Assembly (NCBI GenBank): GCA_017620615.1
Contig: JAGAUW010000014.1
Coordinates: 1-64,000, forward strand
Length of the DNA: 64,000 nt
Direction of reading: 5' to 3'
Source of the DNA: Clostridia bacterium
GTDB taxonomy: Bacteria > Bacillota > Clostridia > Monoglobales > Monoglobaceae
Made by a program: the position numbers and the translations under genes. The notes under the pieces were generated by a model. It was not told the origin of the DNA, ran no database searches, and saw nothing but the letters and a program-made list of their open reading frames with translations. Position 1 is the first letter of the stretch; each line of letters begins with the position of its first letter. Positions 20,729 to 28,495 of this stretch are shown piece by piece.

Positions 20729-21437
20729 TCAGTTCATTATCAACAAATTCTTGAAGCTCTTTCAAATGCTCTTTTTTCAATGGTTTTGTGTCTTTCATTG
20801 GATTTTTTATCTCCATATTTTCATACTTTAAAAATCCCATTGTATGAAATCCCAAAAGTTCGTATTTTTCAACACATCTTTTGTTCTTCAAAACCTCAAT
20901 ATAGTTTCTGATTATATCCTCGCTGTCATTTATGCCAGGAACCACAACAGTCCGCACCCATGTGCGTTTTTTTATCTTCACAAGGAACTCGAGGGTATCA
21001 ATCACTTTTGATATTCCCATTCCCGTATACTTTTTATAACTTTCATCATCCCAGAACTTAAGGTCAAGGATGACGAGCTGTGCATTTTGGAGCACATACT
21101 TTACATCATCAGAAAGATGAACCTCACCAGATGTATCAATAGCATAATTTATTTCTGCATCTTTCAAATATGGCACTGTCTCCCCAATAAATTCCGCCTG
21201 AAGAAGAGGCTCTCCACCAGAAAAGGTGATGCCGCCATCTTTTCCAAAATAGGGCTTATATCTTGAAATCTTTTTCACCAACTCCTCTGGTGAAAATTCT
21301 GTTCCGCCCTTTTCCCACGTATCAGGATTGTGGCAGTATACACACCTAAGAGGGCACCCCTGCATAAAAACGCCATATCTGATACCCTCGCCATCAAGAG
21401 TCGCCAGACTTTCAAAGGAATGGAAATAACCTTTCAT
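20718..21437 (-). CDS. pflA: Pyruvate formate-lyase activating enzyme
   Basis: Radical SAM enzyme that installs the glycyl radical on PflB. The iron-sulfur motif is CPLRCVYC, preceded by the usual TLDGEGIRYGVFMQG; GGITFSGGEPLLQ binds SAM. About 239 residues from the ATG at 21437; an upstream TTG would add four residues. It follows pflB by 15 bp and ends in a terminator, giving a two-gene pfl operon. Confidence 0.96.
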   Translation of the reverse strand: MKGYFHSFESLATLDGEGIRYGVFMQGCPLRCVYCHNPDTWEKGGTEFSPEELVKKISRYKPYFGKDGGITFSGGEPLLQAEFIGETVPYLKDAEINYAIDTSGEVHLSDDVKYVLQNAQLVILDLKFWDDESYKKYTGMGISKVIDTLEFLVKIKKRTWVRTVVVPGINDSEDIIRNYIEVLKNKRCVEKYELLGFHTMGFLKYENMEIKNPMKDTKPLKKEHLKELQEFVDNELKKP

Positions 21438-21452
21438 AACGTTCACCAAACC

Positions 21453-23681
21453 TTACATTTTCTCGTGGAATGTTCTCGAAATAACCTCCAGCTGTTTGTC
21501 ACGTGTCAGTTTGTTGAAATTCACCGCATATCCACTTACACGGATGGTAAGCGACGGATAAAGAGTTGGATCATTCATAGCATCAATAAGTTTTTGACGA
21601 TTGAGGACATTTACATTGAGATGATGAGCGCTTTGAGCAAAATATCCGTCAAGCACCGCAACAAGCTTCTTCACTCTGTCATCTTCATCAGTTCCCAAGG
21701 TTTCGGGAGTGATTGAAAATGTATTTGAGATGCCGTCCTGACAGCAGTCATAACAAATCTTAGCCACAGAGTTAAGGGACGCAAGTGCACCCTCGCTGTC
21801 ACGTCCGTGCATTGGATTTGCACCCGGAGCAAAGGGCTCTCCCGCCTGTCTTCCGTCAGGTGTAGAACCGGTTTTCTTTCCATAAACCACATTTGATGTA
21901 ATTGTAAGAATTGAAAGTGTATGCTTTGCGCCGCGATATGTCTTTGTTTTACAAAGCTCTGAATAGAAGAACTCTGTAATCCATTTTGCTATTTCATCTG
22001 CTCTATCATCATCATTTCCGTATTTTGGAAAGTCACCCTCGGTCTTGAAATCTACAATCAAACCTCTTTCGTCTTTCACCGGTGTAACCTTTGCATATTT
22101 GATTGCACTGAGGCTGTCCGCAAGAACACTGAGTCCGCTTATTCCAAATGCCATAAGACGCTCGGGCTCCACATCATGAAGAGCCATCATAAGTCTTTCA
22201 TATGCATATCTGTCGTGCATATAGTGAATAACATTCATTGTGTTTACATAAAGCTTTGCCATCCATGCAGCATAGGTCTTGAACGCCTCAAGAACTTCTT
22301 CATAGACAAGGGGCGTTCCCTCATCAAACGCCTTGCCACTTGGTGCAACCTGCTCACCATAAACTTCATCCCGTCCGCCGTTTAATGCCATAAGAAGCAC
22401 CTTTGCAAGATTACATCTTGCTCCGAAGAACTGCATCTGCTTGCCCGTCTTCATTGCCGAAACACAGCAGGCAATAGCATAATCGTCACCAAAATCCTTG
22501 CGCATTACATCATCATTTTCATACTGAATTGAATCGGTATCAATAGAAACCTTGGCACAGAACTTTTTAAATTCTTCGGGCAATCCCTCTGACCACAAAA
22601 CGGTTATATTCGGCTCAGCGCTTGGTCCAAGGTTATAGAGTGTCTGTAAAAATCTGAAACAGGTCTTTGTCACCATTGGTCTTCCATCCTCGCCCATACC
22701 CGCAAGAGAACAGGTAACCCACACAGGGTCGCCGGCAAAAAGCTCGTTGTATTCAGGTGTGCGGAGATGCCTTACGAGACGCATTTTGAGGACTAAATCA
22801 TCAATCAATTCCTGCGCTCCCTTTTCATCAAGAGTTCCCTCTTCAATATCACGCCTGATATAAATATCTATAAACGCAGATATTCTTCCTATACTGTTTG
22901 CAGCACCATTTTGTTCCTTTACAGCACCAAGATAGCCAAAATAAAGCCACTGCACAGCCTCACGTGCATTTTCAGCAGGCCGTGAAATATCACAGCCGTA
23001 TTCCGCAGCCATTTCAACAAGTTGTGCCATAAACTCAAGCTGTCTTTCAACATCTTCAAGAAGCTGTATTGTTTCAGCTGACATATCTCTTTCACTTATT
23101 CTCTTTTTATCAAGTTTTCTTTGTTCTATGAGATAATCCATTCCGTAAAGAGCAATTCTGCGGTAGTCACCAATAATTCTGCCACGTGCATAAGCATCGG
23201 GAAGACCTGTGAGGACACCTACGTGTCTTGCCTTTTTCATTGTGTCTGTATAAACTCTAAAAACGCCGGTATTGTGAGTGGTACGGTATTTGAATTCATC
23301 CTTCACATTTTCGCCTATTTCATAACCATAAGCCTTGCATGCCTGAACTGCATTTCGGTATCCGGCAAATGGGTTTACTGCCCTTTTAAGTGGCTCATCC
23401 GTTTGAAGCCCCACAATAATATCATCTTCCTTGATTACGTATCCAGGTTTGAACGTAAGAAGTGATGACACATTGTCAGGATCTACACTAAGCACCCCGC
23501 CGTTTTCATTTTCTTTCACCAAAAGTTCCTCAACACGCGCAAGGACACGGTCTGTACGCTCAGTTGTTCCACACAAAAATTCAGAACCTCCAATGTATGG
23601 TGTATAATTCTTTTTTATAAAATCACTGACATCTATATTTTTATTCCAATTTCCCTCTTTAAAGTCTCTCCAGCAGTTCAT
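21453..23681 (-). CDS. pflB: Formate acetyltransferase (pyruvate formate-lyase)
   Basis: Glycyl radical enzyme splitting pyruvate and CoA into acetyl-CoA and formate, oxygen sensitive. 742 residues from an ATG nine bases after AAAGGG. The adjacent catalytic cysteines are in IACCVSAM and the radical glycine is G717 in RVSGYAVNF. It is led by a ZTP riboswitch and consensus promoter, tying formate supply to one-carbon folate status. Formate would feed formyl-tetrahydrofolate synthesis as well as fermentation. Confidence 0.97.
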   Translation of the reverse strand: MNCWRDFKEGNWNKNIDVSDFIKKNYTPYIGGSEFLCGTTERTDRVLARVEELLVKENENGGVLSVDPDNVSSLLTFKPGYVIKEDDIIVGLQTDEPLKRAVNPFAGYRNAVQACKAYGYEIGENVKDEFKYRTTHNTGVFRVYTDTMKKARHVGVLTGLPDAYARGRIIGDYRRIALYGMDYLIEQRKLDKKRISERDMSAETIQLLEDVERQLEFMAQLVEMAAEYGCDISRPAENAREAVQWLYFGYLGAVKEQNGAANSIGRISAFIDIYIRRDIEEGTLDEKGAQELIDDLVLKMRLVRHLRTPEYNELFAGDPVWVTCSLAGMGEDGRPMVTKTCFRFLQTLYNLGPSAEPNITVLWSEGLPEEFKKFCAKVSIDTDSIQYENDDVMRKDFGDDYAIACCVSAMKTGKQMQFFGARCNLAKVLLMALNGGRDEVYGEQVAPSGKAFDEGTPLVYEEVLEAFKTYAAWMAKLYVNTMNVIHYMHDRYAYERLMMALHDVEPERLMAFGISGLSVLADSLSAIKYAKVTPVKDERGLIVDFKTEGDFPKYGNDDDRADEIAKWITEFFYSELCKTKTYRGAKHTLSILTITSNVVYGKKTGSTPDGRQAGEPFAPGANPMHGRDSEGALASLNSVAKICYDCCQDGISNTFSITPETLGTDEDDRVKKLVAVLDGYFAQSAHHLNVNVLNRQKLIDAMNDPTLYPSLTIRVSGYAVNFNKLTRDKQLEVISRTFHEKM

Positions 23682-23699
23682 AAAACTCATCCCTTTCAT

Positions 23700-23808
23700 G
23701 TAAAAATAAAAAGACATCCCCAAAAGCACGGGATGCCCAGACGGTCGGCTAATCTTCCATCCTGCTCCCCCATGGTTTTCCATGCTCCGTCAGTTGCAGG
23801 AGATTTGT
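23700..23808 (-). ncRNA. ZTP (ZMP/ZTP, 'pfl' motif) riboswitch with terminator platform
   Basis: The minus-strand leader of pflB contains ACTGACGGAGC, then GGGGGAGCAGG and the hallmark CCGTCTGGGC (23735-23744), as in the pfl-type ZTP aptamer. The sequence downstream forms a terminator: GGCATCCC pairs with GGGGATGTC, followed by TTTTTATTTTT (23702-23737). The 5' side of the terminator overlaps the aptamer core, so ligand binding would prevent termination (an ON switch). ZMP/ZTP accumulate when 10-formyl-tetrahydrofolate is short. Confidence 0.9.
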
Positions 23809-23815
23809 TTCCCTT

Positions 23816-23844
23816 ATTATACACAAATTTTAGTGATTTGTCAA
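23816..23844 (-). promoter_or_regulatory. Promoter for the pfl riboswitch operon
   Basis: TTGACA (23839-23844), 17-bp spacer, TATAAT (23816-23821) on the minus strand: both hexamers consensus. Confidence 0.88.
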
Positions 23845-23928
23845 ACCCATATTGCGTATTTTTTCATATTTTTTTGAATACTTTTTGATTATGCGGGAAA
23901 AATTTGTATGTAAATATTTCCAAAGCTC

Positions 23929-23957
23929 TTGAAATACCCGAACTTTTCGTGTATAAT
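23929..23957 (+). promoter_or_regulatory. Promoter for the RNase J gene
   Basis: TTGAAA (23929-23934), 17-bp spacer, TATAAT (23952-23957). The untranslated leader would be about 45 nt. Confidence 0.8.
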
Positions 23958-24009
23958 AGACTTGTTGAATTATGTGCGGTCAAATATTTAGGAAAATGGA
24001 GGATATTTT

Positions 24010-25674
24010 GTGCAAAAAAGTAAAAAAATAAAGATAACACCCCTCGGAGGTCTGCATGAGATCGGAAAAAACATGACAGTCTTCGAGTATGGAAGTGATC
24101 TTTTGATTCTGGACGCAGGTCTTGCATTCCCCGACGACGATATGCTGGGGATTGATATGGTTATACCTGATATAACATATCTTCAAAAACACAAGAACAG
24201 AATCAGAGGTATCATTTTGACCCATGGTCATGAGGACCACATCGGGGCTATCCCTTATGTTCTTAAGGAATTCAATGTTCCTGTCTATGGAACAAAACTT
24301 ACTCTTGGCATTTTAAGAAATAAGCTCGAAGAGCACGGAATTTTAAACAGTGCAAAGCTCAATGTCATAAACCCCGGCGAAACTTTCAAGCTTGGGGATT
24401 TCAAGGTTGAATTTATCCGTTCAAACCACAGCATTGCAGACGCAGTGGCAGTGGCGTTTCACACCCCTGCTGGCGTGGTTCTGCATACAGGCGACTTCAA
24501 AATTGATTCAACACCCATAAACGGAGAAATGATTGACCTTGGAAGAATAGGTGAGCTTGGAAAACAGGGGATTCTTCTTCTTATGTCAGACAGCACCAAC
24601 GCCGAACGCCGTGGCTACACTATGAGCGAGAGCACAGTTGGCGCCACCTTTGACAACGTTTTTGAAAACTGCAACAAGCGAATTTTTGTGGCAACCTTTG
24701 CATCCAATATACATAGGGTGCAGCAAATAATAAACGCAGCTGTCAAATACGGCAGAAAGGTTGCAGTCTCAGGACGCAGTATGGAAAACGTCCTTGCTGC
24801 CGCAATCGAGCTTGGCTATATGGACATTCCGAAAAACACCCTGATAAAGCTTGACGAAATCGGCAGATATTCAAAAGAACAGCTTGTTATCGTCACCACG
24901 GGAAGTCAGGGCGAAACCATGTCCGCTCTTTCAAGAATGGCATATTCCGGTCACAAAAAGGTAAATATCGAGGCAGACGATTTGGTTATCATTTCAGCAA
25001 GCCCAATCCCCGGAAACGAAAAGGCCATTTCAAACGTAATCAACGAGCTGCTTAAACACGGGGCAGAGGTTATTTATGAATCTTTGGCAGACGTTCACGT
25101 TTCAGGACACGCTTGTCAGGAAGAACTGAAAATCATTCTTGCTCTTGCAAAGCCAAGATTCTTTATGCCGGTGCACGGAGAATTCAAGCATCTCAGCCGT
25201 CACCGTGACCTTGCTCTTCAGATGGGTATGAAATCGAAGGACATCTTTATGATGGAAAATGGAAACGTTCTTGAGGTTTCAGCGAATGATGCAAAAATCA
25301 CGGGAACTGTTCCCTCAGGAAAAGTTCTTGTGGACGGACTTGGCGTTGGGGATGTTGGAAGCATAGTTCTTCGTGACAGAAAGCACCTCTCAGAAGACGG
25401 ACTTATTGTGGTTGTTATGACCATTGACCATGCAAGCCAGACGGTTGTTGCAGGTCCTGATATTATATCAAGAGGCTTTGTATACGTCCGCGAATCTGAG
25501 GATTTGATGGAAAGTATGCGGATAAAAACCGCTGACATAGTAAACACCTGTCTCGACAACAACACTCTTGACTGGGCAAGCCTTAAATCCCACGTCAAAA
25601 ACGAACTTGGGTCTTTCATCTTCTCAAAGACAAAAAGAAAGCCTATGATACTTCCTGTTATAATGGATATTTAG
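24010..25674 (+). CDS. rnj: Ribonuclease J
   Basis: Metallo-beta-lactamase/beta-CASP RNase with 5'-to-3' exo- and endonuclease activity in mRNA decay and rRNA maturation. 554 residues: metal motif H72-x-H74-x-D76-H77 in LTHGHEDH, further ligands in RSNHS and HTGDFKID, beta-CASP motifs (SDSTNAERRGYTMSE; SGRSMENV; HVSGHA), and a C-terminal domain. GTG start after TGGAGG. Monocistronic, closed by a terminator. Whether J1 or J2 cannot be told. Confidence 0.95.
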   Translation: MQKSKKIKITPLGGLHEIGKNMTVFEYGSDLLILDAGLAFPDDDMLGIDMVIPDITYLQKHKNRIRGIILTHGHEDHIGAIPYVLKEFNVPVYGTKLTLGILRNKLEEHGILNSAKLNVINPGETFKLGDFKVEFIRSNHSIADAVAVAFHTPAGVVLHTGDFKIDSTPINGEMIDLGRIGELGKQGILLLMSDSTNAERRGYTMSESTVGATFDNVFENCNKRIFVATFASNIHRVQQIINAAVKYGRKVAVSGRSMENVLAAAIELGYMDIPKNTLIKLDEIGRYSKEQLVIVTTGSQGETMSALSRMAYSGHKKVNIEADDLVIISASPIPGNEKAISNVINELLKHGAEVIYESLADVHVSGHACQEELKIILALAKPRFFMPVHGEFKHLSRHRDLALQMGMKSKDIFMMENGNVLEVSANDAKITGTVPSGKVLVDGLGVGDVGSIVLRDRKHLSEDGLIVVVMTIDHASQTVVAGPDIISRGFVYVRESEDLMESMRIKTADIVNTCLDNNTLDWASLKSHVKNELGSFIFSKTKRKPMILPVIMDI

Positions 25675-25685
25675 GTGTAAAATTT

Positions 25686-25717
25686 AAACGGACTGCTTGG
25701 TGCAGTCCGTTTTTTTA
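25686..25717 (+). terminator. Intrinsic terminator after RNase J
   Basis: ACGGACTGC (25688-25696), TTGGT loop, GCAGTCCGT (25702-25710), then T-run. The tail overlaps the end of the convergent gene. Confidence 0.88.
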
Positions 25718-26092
25718 TTTGTATTCGCCACAGCTTTTGCAAAACAGCGTTGTTCCTTCATTTTCAACGTTACATTTTTTGCAAATCCATTCTTTTCCAT
25801 AAGGCTCTTTTGAAGCCGCATCTGGCATTTTATACAAAACACCCTTATTCGTGTCAGCTGTTTTCTTTTCGCTCATTTTTCGCAAAATCCCACGCAATTC
25901 AAGTATGCTCACATTTATGTATTCTGTGTTTTCAATAATCGTACCAAGTGAAAATAAACTCAAAAAGCTTACAAATCCGCTCACCAGCAACGCCAGAAAC
26001 ATAATAAATCCAGCCTTTATCAACATCACAAATGCCAGCAAAATATTTATAACAAACAAAACAACCGCCGTACCTCTGCATACATTTCCCAT
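25715..26092 (-). CDS. Small membrane protein with C-terminal zinc ribbon
   Basis: 125 residues from an ATG seven bases after GGAGGG; a longer in-frame start is less supported. Two transmembrane segments (about 8-50), a soluble linker, and a C-terminal ribbon WICKKCNVENEGTTLFCKSCGEY with two CxxC pairs. Family not recognised; such tails are common in small Firmicute membrane proteins. Third gene of a minus-strand group with two other unknown membrane proteins. Confidence 0.72.
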   Translation of the reverse strand: MGNVCRGTAVVLFVINILLAFVMLIKAGFIMFLALLVSGFVSFLSLFSLGTIIENTEYINVSILELRGILRKMSEKKTADTNKGVLYKMPDAASKEPYGKEWICKKCNVENEGTTLFCKSCGEYK

Positions 26093-26123
26093 ACAAAATC
26101 CCTCCGCATTAAAATATTTTTGC

Positions 26124-26591
26124 TTAATTTTCAATTACCGCATTTTCAATTGCCTCTCTTGCCGCTTTTAAAATCTCTTTACTTTTAAAAGAATCTTTTG
26201 GAACTTCTTTTATTTTATGATACAAATCCAAATCCATATCAAGCTTTGACACAGCATTATAACCTGAACTTTGCGACAACATCGCTATGATATAATCCAA
26301 ATCTTGATTATTATATTTATAGAATGAAGAAAGGTGATAATAATTTATCATAATCGAACTCCATTTTGTATTTTCCGCATTATACCTATGTATTGCATCT
26401 TCGCTGATTCCCTCAACAGTTTGATTTAACATATTGAGAGTTAAATTATGATAACTGTTGGTGAACATCTCGTCAATGGACTTTTGTATCTTATGATTTT
26501 CCAGTTTTGCACCGATAAATCCAACCGATACCACTAATAGCAAACCAATAAGAATTTTTGTTAATATGTTAATTTTTTTCACTTTCCTCAC
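26124..26591 (-). CDS. Unknown protein with single N-terminal membrane helix
   Basis: 155 residues. A basic start (MRKVKKINILTK) and hydrophobic helix (about 12-28) indicate a membrane anchor or signal peptide, followed by a helical extracytoplasmic part rich in Asn, Lys, Asp and Tyr with no recognised motif. Codon use is more AT-rich than its neighbours. Lies 31 bp before the zinc-ribbon membrane gene. Confidence 0.62.
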   Translation of the reverse strand: MRKVKKINILTKILIGLLLVVSVGFIGAKLENHKIQKSIDEMFTNSYHNLTLNMLNQTVEGISEDAIHRYNAENTKWSSIMINYYHLSSFYKYNNQDLDYIIAMLSQSSGYNAVSKLDMDLDLYHKIKEVPKDSFKSKEILKAAREAIENAVIEN

Positions 26592-26679
26592 CTGCCTGTT
26601 TATTTTTTATTCGAACCCGTGCCAAGTTAGGACTAAAAACTGGGGTTTATCAAAATCTCATCATTTTTGAACAGTATCT

Positions 26680-26910
26680 TTAACCATCTTTTAGTTGTTT
26701 GCCGCATTTCGGACAATGCTCAGGAATACCTCCACGAACATTCATAAGAGAATATCCACAATACGGGCAAGTATAGAAAATAAATGTCTGAATAAAGGCA
26801 GCGAAGAAAATAATACCACCGACAATCATAAAGCTTTCAATTATGTTTTCATTTTCAAAAGCAATACCGAGAGCTATAATAAGAATACCAGCTGCAAACC
26901 CTATCCACAT
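26680..26910 (-). CDS. Small membrane protein with zinc ribbon; in-frame stop between its best RBS and ORF
   Basis: 76 residues from the downstream ATG: two hydrophobic helices (3-17, 26-46) then TCPYCGYSL and HCPKCGKQL, a four-cysteine ribbon. The only good ribosome site, AAGGAGG, serves an ATG at 26937 in the same frame, but that frame reads four codons (MNYR) and then TAA at 26923-26925 before resuming at this ATG. Either a CAA-to-TAA mutation broke the gene, translation reinitiates, or the four-codon leader is real. First gene of the group. Confidence 0.6.
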   Translation of the reverse strand: MWIGFAAGILIIALGIAFENENIIESFMIVGGIIFFAAFIQTFIFYTCPYCGYSLMNVRGGIPEHCPKCGKQLKDG

Positions 26911-27068
26911 TAAATTTCTACTTTATCTATAATTCATGCTGAAACCTCCTTATATTTACACGTTTTAACGTAGGGGTGTCACCTCAACCGGTACACTAAT
27001 ATTAACCGTTAAAACCACTAAACAATTTATCCGTCCCTTGCCTTACACACTCTCACTCAATTTAAATA

Positions 27069-27097
27069 ATTATACCACACACAAAAATCAAAATCAA
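27069..27097 (-). promoter_or_regulatory. Promoter for the zinc-ribbon membrane gene group
   Basis: TTGATT (27092-27097), 17-bp spacer, TATAAT (27069-27074) on the minus strand, back to back with the pheST promoter. It would give a leader of about 125 nt before the ATG at 26937, for which I see no firm structure. Confidence 0.7.
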
Positions 27098-27100
27098 TTC

Positions 27101-27129
27101 TTGACAACTTCTCCTAAAAGTGATATATT
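27101..27129 (+). promoter_or_regulatory. Promoter for the T-box pheST operon
   Basis: TTGACA (27101-27106), 17-bp spacer, TATATT (27124-27129). Its -35 is only 3 bp from the -35 of the divergent promoter. Confidence 0.82.
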
Positions 27130-27135
27130 TATATG

Positions 27136-27387
27136 GTACAAACTGTGAAGATGTGTAAGTAGCATCGGCAAAGCCAAACAAGAGATTGGATATCACTGGC
27201 TGAGAGTATCCATTTTGGTCCCGATTGTGAATTTCAGCATCGGAGTTTTCTGCGAAAGCGAACTTTGCATAAGCAGGGTGCAGGCGTCACGTCAAAACGC
27301 CAGATAGAGTGCAGAATTTTTTCTGAATCCGGGTGGTACCGCGGGTATTTTATGCTCGTCCCAAGACTTTTGGGGCGAGTTTTTTAT
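27136..27387 (+). ncRNA. T-box leader sensing tRNA-Phe
   Basis: Features in order: Stem I with a GAGAG segment, a specifier loop containing GAATTTCAGC in which TTC (27233-27235) is a Phe codon, the T-box core GGGTGGTACCGCGG (27331-27344), and a terminator CTCGTCCCAA/TTGGGGCGAG with T6 (27355-27387). Uncharged tRNA-Phe would stabilise the antiterminator and allow pheST transcription. Confidence 0.95.
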
Positions 27388-27420
27388 TTGCTCACAATTC
27401 TTATAGAAAGGATAAATTTT

Positions 27421-28473
27421 ATGTCAGAGAAAACAACTACCATGAAACAAGAATTCCTCTCAAAGCTTGCATCTGTTAGCGATATGGCAAGCCTTGACGC
27501 ATTGAGAGTTGAATATCTTGGCAAGAACGGTCTTATTACAGGACTGCTCAAAGAAATGAAAAACCTCTCTGTTGAAGAGAAAAAGACCTTCGGTCAGGAA
27601 GTAAACATCCTGAAAACCGAGGCAACCGACGCGATTGCTGCAAAAATCGAAGAAATGAAAGCAAAGGAGATTAAAGCAGAAATAAATTCAATGCCCGACA
27701 TTGACATTTCAACCCCGGCAAACCTCTCCCGAGGCTCATATCATCCAATCACATTGGTTCAGCGTGAATGTGAACAGATTTTCAAATCTATGGGCTTTCA
27801 TATCGAGGATTACAGTGAAATCGTTACCGACTATGAATGTTTTGAGGCTTTGAACATCCCAAAGCATCACCCCGCACGTGATATGCAGGATACCTATTAC
27901 CTTGAAAACGGTCAGCTTCTTAAGTCCCACACATCTGCGGCACAGAATGCTATTTACAAAAAATATAAGGACGCCCTTATAAATGACGGTGTTCCCATCA
28001 AGGCGATTTTCCCAGGACGCTGTTTCCGTAACGAAGCAACCGACGCCAACCACGAAAACACCTTCTTCCAGATGGAAGGCGTTATGGTGGACAAGGACAT
28101 TTCAATTTCAAACCTTATCTTCTTTATGAAGACCATGCTTTCAGAGGTTTTCAAAAAAGACATTAAGGTTCGTCTCCGTCCAGGCTTCTTCCCCTTTGTG
28201 GAACCCGGCTTTGAGCTTGACATAAACTGCCTTATCTGTGGCGGCGAGGGTTGTCCCTCATGCAAGCACAGCGGTTGGCTTGAGCTTTGCCCCTGCGGCA
28301 TGATTCACCCGGAAGTGTTGAAAGCCGGCGGCATTGACCCCGAAGAATACACAGGCTTTGCCTTTGGTCTTGGTCTTACACGTCTTGTTATGATGAGATA
28401 TGGCGTAAAAGACATCCGTGACTTAAACAGCGGCAGCCTTAAAGTTCTTACACAATTCACCGACGACGAATAA
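27421..28473 (+). CDS. pheS: Phenylalanyl-tRNA synthetase alpha subunit
   Basis: Catalytic subunit of the alpha2-beta2 enzyme. 350 residues from the ATG behind GAAAGGAT; an earlier in-frame start would lie inside the T-box. N-terminal coiled coil, class II motif 2 FRNEATDANHENTFFQMEG, and motif 3 FAFGLGLTRLVMM. A six-cysteine insert (CLICGGEGCPSCKHSG, then CPCG) expands the usual CxxC region of Firmicute PheS. Confidence 0.96.
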   Translation: MSEKTTTMKQEFLSKLASVSDMASLDALRVEYLGKNGLITGLLKEMKNLSVEEKKTFGQEVNILKTEATDAIAAKIEEMKAKEIKAEINSMPDIDISTPANLSRGSYHPITLVQRECEQIFKSMGFHIEDYSEIVTDYECFEALNIPKHHPARDMQDTYYLENGQLLKSHTSAAQNAIYKKYKDALINDGVPIKAIFPGRCFRNEATDANHENTFFQMEGVMVDKDISISNLIFFMKTMLSEVFKKDIKVRLRPGFFPFVEPGFELDINCLICGGEGCPSCKHSGWLELCPCGMIHPEVLKAGGIDPEEYTGFAFGLGLTRLVMMRYGVKDIRDLNSGSLKVLTQFTDDE

Positions 28474-28495
28474 TTTGGAAAGGAGATAATATACT

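Noticed and set aside
27265-27420. Extended PheS start inside the leader
   Set aside because: The added 52 codons lie in the T-box antiterminator/terminator and have no ribosome site.
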